A stretch of DNA of 34,329 nucleotides from CAZVCJ01 sp964625745 (GTDB lineage Bacteria > Chloroflexota > Anaerolineae > VGOG01): assembly GCA_964625745.1 (NCBI GenBank), contig CAZVCJ010000024.1:1-34329 (forward strand), in the 5' to 3' direction. Positions 21,119-29,279 of this stretch are shown in pieces. The translations under genes and the position numbers were made by a program. The stretch's first letter is position 1, and each line of letters opens with the position of its first letter. Below the pieces are notes generated by a model. That model made no database searches and had not been told where the DNA came from. It was given only the letters and a program-made list of their open reading frames with translations.

Positions 21119-23047
21119 ATGGCGGCCAAACGCATGGCGCAGGTTATTTGTCTGGTGCTGTTGGCTTTGACTGTGGGGAGCTGCAGACGTACGCCGACTC
21201 CAACCCCAACCCCGACGGACACACCGATACCGACGACGGGCACTCCAACACCGGCGGTGGATACGCCGACTCCCACGCCTACGGTGGTTACCCCGACTCC
21301 CACGCCGATAGTAGACACGCCGACTCCCACGCCTACGGTGGTTACCCCGACTCCCACGCCGATAGTAGACACGCCGACTCCCACGCCTGTTCGTGCGGTT
21401 GATCTTTGGGCCGAACGTTACCTGGTACAGTGCCGCCATCCGGGCGAGGCCGAGAAAGAGGTGCCGCTCGATCAGCATGAGCCAGTGGATACTGACGATG
21501 AGATCAACACCGACGAAACCGGCAAAGGCATCTTGACCTTCCCCGACTTCTTGAGAGTGGAGATCTTTTGCCAGACAGGGCTGCAGGTGAAGGCAGTGCC
21601 CGACCCCGATGCCCCTCTCATCGTGAAACTTTACCTCGCTTTAGGGACCACGCTGCAGAAGCTGCAAGAGCAAGCAGGGAAGCAGGTAGTCGTCATCACC
21701 GAGACCGACTGGGCGACGATCACCAGCGTATCCACAGAGTATCTGATCTCTGTGGACGAAGATAAGGGCACCTCGGTGGTCGTGTACGAAGGGAAGGCGG
21801 AGGTGAGAGCTCAGCAGCGGACAGTAACCCTCCAGGCTGGCCAGGCAACCTACGTGGAACCTGGTGAGGCGCCCCGGCTTCCCAACGACGTTGATATGGC
21901 GGTGGTGGATGACTGGGTGAGCAGCGCCCGCGCGGCTGAGGACGTGGGGTCTCTCAAGCCGCGTATCTTCCCCTCGGCAGACGCCTCGGCCCCCACCAGC
22001 ACACCTACAGCGACCCGCACGCCGACAGCGACGCCTACCCCCAGGCCAGCGGATGTGCGTCTGATCTCCGCCCTGGAGATCTCCAACCTCAGCCTGTTCG
22101 TTGAAGAGAGTGTAAAGGCGACTTTTAAGGTGCGCAACTACGGAGAGCAAACCTTCGCCGCCAGGTACTTCGGCGTCAAAGGTCGAGGCCCTGACGGTTC
22201 CACACAGGACTTCCCATGGACAGAGAACGTTTCGATAGCTCCTGGAGCTGAGTACACCTACTCAAGAGGTAGGAGCTTCTCAGCCCCCGGCGAGTACTGG
22301 TTCACGCCGAACTACAGCCCGGATGGCACCAAATGGCTCGATATAACCTGGCCCGATGGCCGAACCAGTTATGTAGAAAACGTCGCCGTCGTCGTGCAGG
22401 ACAACCCACCGGTGGTGGAGGGGGTATACGTAGAGCCGGCAACCATCTATCAGAGGGATGAGTTTTGGATAAAACTGACTGCCAGCGACGATTTCGGCCT
22501 GCAATCCATAAGGTGGCGGATCGAGGGCACGGAGGATGCGTACTTCGACAATGGCGATGAGGCTAACTGTGGCGGGATAACGTGGTGTGAGCTAAACTGG
22601 AGCCTGAAATGGGCCGGCAAAGGTGGCCAGTTCGTCATCCACGCTCAAGCCCTCGATACGGCTGGCCAGTTGTCCAGCATTGGTAGCACGACGATAAACG
22701 TGCTGAGCCCTGCAGACCTGACCGTGCAAAGCATAGATGGCATTGACGTAAGTTGTGTTAGCGGAAGCTGTACAACTACGGTGGTTTTCACAATTGCCAA
22801 CGTTGGAACGGCCTCCGCTGGCTCGTTCAAGGTGCTCATCAAGGCCGACCCGACACTGGGGCAACAAAGGGCTGTAGGCATCAATGGTCTTGCGGCTGGC
22901 GAGACAATGACGCTCCAGGAGTCTCTGCCTTCAGGTGGCAACTGCTACGACCCCAATTGCACTGTGTGCATCACTGTGAATTCAGGAGGATATGTGGTCG
23001 AATCCAACGACGCAAACAACGAGTTGTGCGAGACTCGGCCTGGATAA
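21119..23047 (+). CDS. FecR-domain lipoprotein A with Ig-like and CARDB domains
   Basis: A 642-aa exported lipoprotein: signal sequence with lipobox VGSC (Cys22), then a Thr-Pro linker (about 24-90) built partly from 54-bp DNA repeats. Next is a FecR-like beta domain (about 91-255) with YLVQC..., STEYLISVDEDKGTSVVVYEG and VTLQAGQATYVEPGEAP. A second Thr-Pro linker (about 290-308) leads to two beta domains (about 312-410 and 415-535) and a CARDB-like adhesion domain (about 538-642, VVFTIANVGTASAGSFKV). It should sit on the outer face of the membrane. FecR domains elsewhere transmit signals or bind envelope partners; CARDB modules bind surfaces. The start ATG 21119 follows GAGGTGG. It lies 36 nt after the SIR2-STAND gene and is a paralogue of the next gene. 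Confidence 0.82.
   Translation: MAAKRMAQVICLVLLALTVGSCRRTPTPTPTPTDTPIPTTGTPTPAVDTPTPTPTVVTPTPTPIVDTPTPTPTVVTPTPTPIVDTPTPTPVRAVDLWAERYLVQCRHPGEAEKEVPLDQHEPVDTDDEINTDETGKGILTFPDFLRVEIFCQTGLQVKAVPDPDAPLIVKLYLALGTTLQKLQEQAGKQVVVITETDWATITSVSTEYLISVDEDKGTSVVVYEGKAEVRAQQRTVTLQAGQATYVEPGEAPRLPNDVDMAVVDDWVSSARAAEDVGSLKPRIFPSADASAPTSTPTATRTPTATPTPRPADVRLISALEISNLSLFVEESVKATFKVRNYGEQTFAARYFGVKGRGPDGSTQDFPWTENVSIAPGAEYTYSRGRSFSAPGEYWFTPNYSPDGTKWLDITWPDGRTSYVENVAVVVQDNPPVVEGVYVEPATIYQRDEFWIKLTASDDFGLQSIRWRIEGTEDAYFDNGDEANCGGITWCELNWSLKWAGKGGQFVIHAQALDTAGQLSSIGSTTINVLSPADLTVQSIDGIDVSCVSGSCTTTVVFTIANVGTASAGSFKVLIKADPTLGQQRAVGINGLAAGETMTLQESLPSGGNCYDPNCTVCITVNSGGYVVESNDANNELCETRPG
21263..21388 (+). repeat. 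54-bp tandem repeat in the lipoprotein A linker
   Basis: Units start at 21263, 21317 and 21371; two full copies and a partial third are identical. The unit encodes 18 residues of the Thr-Pro linker (TPTPTPTVVTPTPTPIVD). Perfect identity at third positions indicates recent expansion. Confidence 0.9.
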
Positions 23048-23124
23048 TCAGTCGGCCTGTCATGTGACGAAAGGAATTTGCTCATTGAGCAACGATGACC
23101 TCATAGAACCGCAGGAGGTGGATC

Positions 23125-24984
23125 ATGGCTGCCAAACGCATGGCGCAAGTTGTCTATCTGGTGTCGTTAGCTCTGGTTGCAGCGGCCTGTACAGCAACCA
23201 TACGAACTCCCACGCCTGGTCCTGTGGTCAAGCTCTGGGGCGAGCGTGGTCAGGTACACTTGCAGCATCCGGATGGGCCTATCATAGCGACGTCTGTGTA
23301 CCAGCCTGAGCTGGTGCATACTGGCGATGAGATCACCATCGGCGATGAGAGCTTAGGCATCCTGACCGTCGCTGAATTCTTGAGGGTGGAAGCGTTTAGT
23401 AAGGCTCGACTGCGGGTGAACACAGTTCCTGACCCCGATGGTTCTCCCACCGTGAAGCTTTATCTCGTCTCAGGGACAATGCTTCAGGAGCTGCAGCGTC
23501 AGGTGGATCAGCAAGTGGATGTGACCATGGAGACATACTGGGTGACGATCCGGGCCGTATCCACGGCATGTCTGGTCTCCGTGGATGACCATGAGGGTAC
23601 CTGGGTAGTGGTGTTCTACGGTGAGGCAGAAGTGGAGGCCCAGGGGCACACAGCGGTTGTCCGCACTGGCCAAGCGACGTGGGTAGAACCCTACAAGGAG
23701 CCCCGGCCTCCCTTTGATGTCAGTGTGACAGCGGTAGATGCCTGGGCAAATAGAGCACGTCAGGTTGAGGAAGAAGTGGAATCTATCCAGCAAGTTATCG
23801 CCGCATCCTTGACACCCACACCAACCCCCACAAGCACGCCGACTCCGACTCCAATGCCGACCCCCACTCCGACATCCACTCCGACGTCCACTCCGACAGC
23901 GACGCCAACTCTCATACCAGGGAAGGCTCATTTGATTTCTGACCTGCAGATATCCAACCTCAGTCCGCTCGTTGGGGAGAGTGTAGAGGCGACTTTCAAG
24001 GTGAGGAACTACGGGGAGCAAGCCTTCAAAGCCGCAAAGCTCCTGGTCAAAGGTCAAGGCCCTGATGGTTCCATACAGGACTTCCGTCCGAGAGAGGACT
24101 TCTCACTGGCTCCTGGTGCCGAAGATACCTATTCAGAGTCCAGGAGCTTCTCCTCCTCTGGCCGGCACTGGTTTACGCCGTACTACAGCCCGGATGGCGT
24201 CAGTTGGAATGATATAACCTGGCCCGATGGCCGAACTAGCTACGTGTACATCAACGTCGTCCCGGATTACCCACCGCAGGTGACGGTATCCGTAAAGCCG
24301 GCAACGATCTACAGAGAGGCTGAGTTGGGGATACGAGTGACTGCCAGCGATGACATCGGCCTGGAATCCATTCGATGGTGGAGCGAGGGCACAGGAGATG
24401 AGTCCCTGGATAGCGGAGGGGAGTTTGTCTACGATGGAGGGGTAACATCATTTGATAAAAGCTGGTCCCAGAAATGGACGGGCAAGAAGGGCAAGTTCAC
24501 TATCCACGCTCAAGCCCGCGATTCGGCCAGTCAGCTATCCAGCGTAGTGAGCGCGGCGATAACCGTGCTGCCCACAGAAAAGTTCTCCCTCTTGAGCGGT
24601 GGCGAGCCTTTCAATGATGCATTGGTGCAAGTAGCCATGGGATTGGCCCTCAACTGGCCCGCACTCCGAGAAGAAGTTGGGGAAGTGGTGTTAGTGGATT
24701 TCGACTCGGAAGAGACCCTGGCTGATCCCAAGGAAGCAGAATACAACCCGAACCTGGCGAGAAGTCTACTGGCCCAAACCGGCCACGAGCGCTTTGATGC
24801 AGTGATACTGTATGACTCGGGCGATGAACCGGCTACTGAACTGGCTGAAGCGGTAGCCAACGACCTTAACGCGGTGAACATCAGCGCCGCGCGCCGTGGA
24901 ATCGCCTCGGCCAATGCTCGTACTCGCTTTGCTGATATGATTGCCGCTGGCGAAAGCGGTTTCCTCATTGAGCGACGGAAATGA
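23125..24984 (+). CDS. FecR-domain lipoprotein B with an unrecognised C-terminal domain
   Basis: A 619-aa paralogue of the preceding lipoprotein. The N-terminus MAAKRMAQVV is almost identical; the lipobox is VAAAC (Cys22). It has a FecR-like domain (about 35-210: TACLVSVDDHEGTWVVVFYG, GQATWVEPYKEPRPP), a Thr-Pro linker (about 228-268), and the same pair of beta domains (about 272-490, sharing VRNYGEQ, YSPDG and ITWPDGRTSYV). Residues about 491-619 differ completely: instead of CARDB there is an alpha/beta-looking segment (FNDALVQVAMGLALNWPALR, VVLVDFDSEETL, RFDAVILYDSGDEPATELAE) that I do not recognise. AGGAGG at 23113-23118 sets the start. It is followed closely by the stand-alone SIR2 gene. 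Confidence 0.8.
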   Translation: MAAKRMAQVVYLVSLALVAAACTATIRTPTPGPVVKLWGERGQVHLQHPDGPIIATSVYQPELVHTGDEITIGDESLGILTVAEFLRVEAFSKARLRVNTVPDPDGSPTVKLYLVSGTMLQELQRQVDQQVDVTMETYWVTIRAVSTACLVSVDDHEGTWVVVFYGEAEVEAQGHTAVVRTGQATWVEPYKEPRPPFDVSVTAVDAWANRARQVEEEVESIQQVIAASLTPTPTPTSTPTPTPMPTPTPTSTPTSTPTATPTLIPGKAHLISDLQISNLSPLVGESVEATFKVRNYGEQAFKAAKLLVKGQGPDGSIQDFRPREDFSLAPGAEDTYSESRSFSSSGRHWFTPYYSPDGVSWNDITWPDGRTSYVYINVVPDYPPQVTVSVKPATIYREAELGIRVTASDDIGLESIRWWSEGTGDESLDSGGEFVYDGGVTSFDKSWSQKWTGKKGKFTIHAQARDSASQLSSVVSAAITVLPTEKFSLLSGGEPFNDALVQVAMGLALNWPALREEVGEVVLVDFDSEETLADPKEAEYNPNLARSLLAQTGHERFDAVILYDSGDEPATELAEAVANDLNAVNISAARRGIASANARTRFADMIAAGESGFLIERRK

Positions 24985-25002
24985 AAGAGGGTGGCTTTTA
25001 AG

Positions 25003-25779
25003 ATGCAGATTCCACTTGAACTGATCGAGCAAATCAGAAAGGGCAACGTCGTCCTCTTCTGCGGGGCGGGCATATCCATGGGCCCTGGAGGCCTGCCCAG
25101 CGGCTGGCAGTTGACCCAGGAGCTGGCCGAGCGAGCGGGACTGGGAGACGTGAGCGGGATGGGGCTGCCTGAGGTGGCCCAGGCTTACGAGTTGGAGTTG
25201 GGCCACCAGAGCCTCATCCAGTACGTGATCAACCGCATTGACGACCCAAAATACTCGCCGCTGCGCACCCACCAGCTCATCGCTGCCCTGCCCTTCAACA
25301 AGGTCATCACCACCAACTGGGACAACCTGTTCGAAGAGGCCCTGCGCCAGGCTCGCAAACCTTTTGTCAAGGCGGTGCGAGATGCCGACATCGCCTTCGC
25401 CGACGAGGAGAAGGTGCTGCTCATCAAGCTGCACGGCTCCATTGAGCAGAAGGACACCATCGTCATCACCGGCGATGATTACTACGACGTCTTCTACCGC
25501 CTGCCTGAGATCGCCAAGGTGGTCGGCGCCTACTTCGCCACCAGAACCCTCCTCTTTCTGGGCTTCGGCCTGGCCGACGAGGACTTCAAGCGGCTCTATC
25601 ACGAGGTGGTGCGCCACCTCGGTCGCCACAAGCGCCGGGCATACGCCGTGCAGCTCCGCCCCCGCGAGCTAGACGTCAAGTACTGGGAGCAAAAGAACGT
25701 CCAGGTCGTTGATTGCGACGCGACGGAGTTCTTGGAGGAAATCGAGAAACGACTGTTTGGCGACATTCCGTCGCAGTAG
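25003..25779 (+). CDS. Stand-alone SIR2-like protein with intact catalytic residues
   Basis: A 258-aa protein of the SIR2-like (SIR2_2) family. The NAD-site elements are complete: GAGIS (21-25), TTNWD with Asn105, KLHGS with His144, and FLGFG (185-189). Related domains in bacterial defence proteins hydrolyse NAD+, and this is the most likely activity, though deacylation cannot be excluded. It is clearly a paralogue of the N-terminal domain of the 18038-21082 protein: compare RTLLFLGFGLADEDFKRLY here with KTLIFIGYDLEDRGFKRLY there. The start chosen is ATG 25003, about eight nt after GAGGGTGG; a GTG at 24991 in the same frame is possible but abuts that site. No signal peptide: cytoplasmic. The next gene begins 14 nt after its stop. 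Confidence 0.88.
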   Translation: MQIPLELIEQIRKGNVVLFCGAGISMGPGGLPSGWQLTQELAERAGLGDVSGMGLPEVAQAYELELGHQSLIQYVINRIDDPKYSPLRTHQLIAALPFNKVITTNWDNLFEEALRQARKPFVKAVRDADIAFADEEKVLLIKLHGSIEQKDTIVITGDDYYDVFYRLPEIAKVVGAYFATRTLLFLGFGLADEDFKRLYHEVVRHLGRHKRRAYAVQLRPRELDVKYWEQKNVQVVDCDATEFLEEIEKRLFGDIPSQ

Positions 25780-25793
25780 CAAAGGGATTCGCT

Positions 25794-26363
25794 ATGACAT
25801 TGCCGTCCGATATCAAGGTGACATCAGAGATACTCTGGCAAGGGACGCTCATGTTTGCACTGATTGACTTGGGGTTTGTCCTCCTCTTGGCTTGGCGCAT
25901 CAAGCGAACGAGATTTCGGCAACTCAAATGGGCACTGGTAATAGCTACGGCGATTGTCTGGAGTATGATCTGGACGTGGGCATTGGGTAACTTCTGGGAT
26001 TCCGTCTACCGCCACTTATTTCCAGACTGGACGCGCCCATTCCTTCCGCCTTTCTTCGGTCTGCTTTATGCTGTCGTGGCGTTCGTCTTTTGGTGGGGTG
26101 CTTTGCATGTTTCAGGTAACCCGGTCGTGGGATTCTGTCTCTTCGGCGGCCTATGGGGTATGGTCACTCACGTGTGGGCGGTTTATAGGGGGATAGTGGA
26201 TAAGCCACCGATGTTGCAGGGAGCCAGCCCAGTGGCGGCAGTCGTTATCGCAGTATTTGAGTTCATGTTCTACTGGTGCATCATCATCAGCATCGCTTGG
26301 CTGCTATGGCGCGGCTGGCAATGGTCAAAGAGTCTAGTCCAAGGACGGTCACAGGCCGTTTAA
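25794..26363 (+). CDS. Five-helix membrane protein, last gene of the SIR2 operon
   Basis: A 189-aa hydrophobic protein that I do not recognise. Predicted membrane segments lie near 17-34, 45-64, 85-105, 109-130 and 146-171, with positive loops RIKRTRFRQLK (35-45) and a basic tail. Several Trp-rich stretches (IVWSMIWTWALGNFW, VFWWGAL, WRGWQW). No catalytic motif is visible. The start is ATG 25794 with AAGGGA upstream; the frame is open further upstream but overlaps the SIR2 gene. It is only 14 nt from the SIR2 gene, so it is probably cotranscribed. It could be a membrane anchor, a permeability effector or an unrelated protein; the operon position is the only clue. Confidence 0.7.
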   Translation: MTLPSDIKVTSEILWQGTLMFALIDLGFVLLLAWRIKRTRFRQLKWALVIATAIVWSMIWTWALGNFWDSVYRHLFPDWTRPFLPPFFGLLYAVVAFVFWWGALHVSGNPVVGFCLFGGLWGMVTHVWAVYRGIVDKPPMLQGASPVAAVVIAVFEFMFYWCIIISIAWLLWRGWQWSKSLVQGRSQAV

Positions 26364-26481
26364 GTGTCCACCGAAGTTTCGCCTCAAACCGACAACTCAA
26401 AGGCTGTCATTCTGAGCGACTGACGGAAATTGTTTTTTGCCCTGCCGAGAGATCAGATTCTGGTCTAACGTAGGAGGCCAG

Positions 26482-28209
26482 GTGAGGGAAACACCTTTCG
26501 CTGAGCTGGCCAGCCTGGGCGAACAGTTGGAGAGAACGACCAGCCGTCTGGAGCTGGCCGGTTTGCTGGCTGAGTTCTTGCAGAAGCTAGACCCCGCGGA
26601 GATTCCGGCCGGCGTGCGCCTGACCATCGGCCAGGTGTTTCCTGAATGGGACGGGCGGGCCCTCAACCTGAGCTGGAAGGCGGCCATGAAGGTGGTGGGC
26701 GAATTGGCCAGCCCCACGGCTGCTGATCGAGAGGCCATCTTCTCCGAGGCGGAGGACACGGGAGAGGCGGTGCGGCTGCTGCTGGAGCGGGCCCTTCGAC
26801 AGGGCTCAGGACAGGCCCGGTCTGAGCCGCCCCAGCCTCCGCCTCTCACCATCCTGGACGTGTATCGAGCCTTTGAGGAGATCACCGCTGCCACAGGGCC
26901 AGGTTCGCGCAAGAGAAAAGAGGAGCTCTTGCGGGGTTTGCTGCTACGAGCCACGCCCGTGGAAGCTAAGTACATCGTCAAGGATGTGCTGGCCGAGATG
27001 CGCCACGGAGTGGGCGAAGGGATCATGCTGGAGGCCATCGCCCAGGCTGCGGGGGTCAAACCCAAATTGGTCCGTCGGGCCAACATGCTTTGGGGTGACC
27101 TGGGCGAGGTAGCCCTGGCAGCTCTGACCCAGGGGGAGGCGGCATTGAAGCAGGCCACGGTGCGCCTCTTCCGCCCCCTCAAGCCCATGCTGGCCCAGAC
27201 CGCTGAGGATCTCGCCGAAGCCTTCGAGCGCTACCAGGGCAGGGTGGCTCTGGAGTACAAGCTCGATGGAGCGCGGGTGCAGATCCACAAGTGGGGCGAT
27301 GAGGTCAAAATCTACTCCCGTCAACTCTCCGACGTGACGGCCAGCCTGCCGGACGTGGTGGAAGAGATCAAGACAGGGTTGAAAGCTAACGAGGCCATCG
27401 TGGAAGGCGAGGCCGTTGCCGTTGACGCCCAGGGCCGTCCTCTCCCCTTCCAGCACCTGATGCGCCGCTTCCGCAGGGTGCACGACGTGGCAGCTATGGT
27501 ACAGGAGATACCCCTTCAGCTTCACCTCTTCGACCTTCTCTACGTTGACGGCCGCGATCTGATAGACACGGCTTGCGAAAACCGCTGGCAAGCTCTGGAG
27601 GAAATCGTCGGCACCCTCAATCTGGTGTCCCGCTTGATTCCTGAGACGGTGGAGGAGGGCGAGGGGTTCGCTGAAGAGGCTTATCGAGCCGGGCACGAGG
27701 GTGTGATGGCCAAAGACCTGGCCAGCAGCTACAGGCCAGGGATGCGGGGCAAAGCCTGGCTAAAGCTGAAGCACGTCCTCAGCCTGGATTTGGTTATCGT
27801 CGCTGCCGACTGGGGCTACGGGCGGCGTCACGGCTGGCTCTCCAATTATCACCTGGCCGTTCGTGACGAGGGGACAGGGGAGTACCTGGAGGTGGGCAAG
27901 ACCTTCAAAGGCCCCACCGACGAGGAGTTCCAGGAGATGACCCAGCGGCTCCTGGCCCTGGAACGTTCCCGCCGTGGTGGCACCGTCTTCGTCGAGCCAC
28001 GGGTGGTGGTCGAGGTGCTATTCAACGAGCTCCAAGAGAGCTCCCAGTACAAATCCGGCCTGGCCCTGCGCTTCGCCCGCATCACCCGCGTCCGAGAGGA
28101 CAAAAGCCCTGCCGAAACCGATACCATTCAGACCTTGCGCCAGCTCTACGAAAAACAGTTCGAGTACAAAGGGCGGCGTGAAACGGCAAACGTGAAACGT
28201 AAAACGTGA
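26482..28209 (+). CDS. ATP-dependent DNA ligase (archaeal/eukaryal type)
   Basis: Joins DNA nicks using ATP. The 575-aa product has the three-domain form of archaeal LigB-type enzymes: an N-terminal DNA-binding domain (about 1-230), an adenylation domain with nucleophile Lys260 in LEYKLDGARVQIHK, SRQLSDVT, IVEGEAVAVD, LFDLLYVDG, EGVMAKDL and KAWLKLKHV, and an OB fold (about 445-575, GKTFKGPTDEEF, EVLFNELQESSQY). The insert ALRQGSGQARSE in the N-terminal domain is encoded by a palindromic repeat (26788-26819) and is read in frame. The stop lies in another repeat, so the C-terminus RRETANVKRKT is repeat-derived. The start is GTG 26482 behind AGGAGG. It probably acts in repair, next to the replicative NAD-dependent ligase expected elsewhere. 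Confidence 0.94.
   Translation: MRETPFAELASLGEQLERTTSRLELAGLLAEFLQKLDPAEIPAGVRLTIGQVFPEWDGRALNLSWKAAMKVVGELASPTAADREAIFSEAEDTGEAVRLLLERALRQGSGQARSEPPQPPPLTILDVYRAFEEITAATGPGSRKRKEELLRGLLLRATPVEAKYIVKDVLAEMRHGVGEGIMLEAIAQAAGVKPKLVRRANMLWGDLGEVALAALTQGEAALKQATVRLFRPLKPMLAQTAEDLAEAFERYQGRVALEYKLDGARVQIHKWGDEVKIYSRQLSDVTASLPDVVEEIKTGLKANEAIVEGEAVAVDAQGRPLPFQHLMRRFRRVHDVAAMVQEIPLQLHLFDLLYVDGRDLIDTACENRWQALEEIVGTLNLVSRLIPETVEEGEGFAEEAYRAGHEGVMAKDLASSYRPGMRGKAWLKLKHVLSLDLVIVAADWGYGRRHGWLSNYHLAVRDEGTGEYLEVGKTFKGPTDEEFQEMTQRLLALERSRRGGTVFVEPRVVVEVLFNELQESSQYKSGLALRFARITRVREDKSPAETDTIQTLRQLYEKQFEYKGRRETANVKRKT
26788..26819. repeat. Dispersed palindromic repeat inside the DNA ligase gene
   Basis: Ends CGGGCC/GGCCCG around CTTCGACAGGGCTCAGGACA; same core as the copies in HMGR, 5' of ruvC and at 29387. 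It adds about 10 residues in frame to the ligase N-terminal domain. Confidence 0.8.
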
Positions 28210-28243
28210 GATTTGCGCAACACGTTTCACGTTTCACGTTTTA
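28183..28243. repeat. GTGAAACG inverted array at the ligase stop codon
   Basis: The 20-nt arm 28189-28208 (AACGTGAAACGTAAAACGTG) pairs with 28221-28240 at 19 of 20 positions around a 12-nt loop. The ligase stop TGA (28207-28209) is at the end of the left arm, and pdxA starts 22 nt after the right arm. Confidence 0.9.
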
Positions 28244-28262
28244 GTTTGAGGATAGGAGGACG

Positions 28263-29264
28263 ATGGACCGTAGACCAATCATCGCTATCACCATGGGGGA
28301 TGCGGCAGGGGTGGGGCCGGAGATCGTGGTCAAGGTCCTGGCCCTTGAGGAAATGTACGCCCTCTGCCGACCACTGGTCGTGGGAGATGCGGGCGTCCTG
28401 GCCCGGGCCAGGCAGATGCTGGGTCTGCGCGTGGGCTTGCATCCCATCGCCGACGTGGTTGGCGGTCGCTTCGAGCCGGGAAGCATTGACGTGCTGGACC
28501 TGGCCAACATTGACCTCGCCAGGTTGAAGGTGGGGGAGGTTTCCTCCATGGCTGGCAAGGCGGCGGTGGAATATGTGCTGAAGGCAGGCGAGTTGGCTTT
28601 GGCCAGTGAGGTCCAGGGCATAGCCACTGCTCCTCTCAACAAAGAAGCCATGCAGTTGGGCGGCTACGACTACATCGGCCACACGGAGATCCTGGCCGAC
28701 CTGACCGGAGCTTCGCGCTGCACGACCATGCTCATCAGCGGCTCTTTGCGAGTGGTACACGTCACCCGACACCTTCCCCTGCGCCAGGTGGCCGAATCTA
28801 TCACCAGGGAGCACGTGTTGGAGACCATCCTGCTCACCGCCGAGGGCCTGTCAGCGATGGGCGTCGTCGAGCCGCGCCTGGGCGTGGCTGCCTTGAACCC
28901 GCACGGTGGGGAAGGGGGGCTTTTGGGGCGCGAGGAGATCGAGGAGATCGGCCCGGCGGTGGAGGCGGCTCAGGCCAGGGGGATTGACGCCAGGGGGCCG
29001 TACCCGGCGGACTCCATCTTTTTCCGAGCCATCGCCGGGGAGTTTGACGTAGTGGTGGCTATGTACCACGACCAGGGGCACATCCCGGTGAAGACTCATG
29101 GCTTCGAAAGTAGCGTGACGGTGACGCTGGGACTGCCCATCGTGCGCACCTCGGTGGATCATGGAACGGCCTTCGACATCGCCTGGCAGGGTATCGCCAA
29201 CTCCCGGAGCCTCGTCGAGGCCATCAAGCTGGCGACCGAGATGGCGAGGAGGGTCGCAATTTGA
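28263..29264 (+). CDS. pdxA: 4-hydroxythreonine-4-phosphate dehydrogenase family protein
   Basis: NAD-dependent oxidative decarboxylase of 333 aa. PdxA makes a precursor of pyridoxal phosphate; the close PdxA2 branch acts on four-carbon acid phosphates in catabolism, and sequence alone does not separate the two here. Metal ligands are visible at His170 (VTRHLPL), His213 (NPHGGEGG) and His269 (YHDQGHIPVK); ITMGDAAGVGPEI opens the protein, and IATAPLNKEAM and GYDYIGHTEILADLTG are typical. The length is normal. The start is ATG 28263 with AGGAGG only three nt away. It lies 53 nt after the ligase gene across a hairpin and converges with the lipoprotein gene 15 nt downstream. No other vitamin B6 gene is in the window. 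Confidence 0.93.
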   Translation: MDRRPIIAITMGDAAGVGPEIVVKVLALEEMYALCRPLVVGDAGVLARARQMLGLRVGLHPIADVVGGRFEPGSIDVLDLANIDLARLKVGEVSSMAGKAAVEYVLKAGELALASEVQGIATAPLNKEAMQLGGYDYIGHTEILADLTGASRCTTMLISGSLRVVHVTRHLPLRQVAESITREHVLETILLTAEGLSAMGVVEPRLGVAALNPHGGEGGLLGREEIEEIGPAVEAAQARGIDARGPYPADSIFFRAIAGEFDVVVAMYHDQGHIPVKTHGFESSVTVTLGLPIVRTSVDHGTAFDIAWQGIANSRSLVEAIKLATEMARRVAI

Positions 29265-29279
29265 TGAACCAATGCGACG

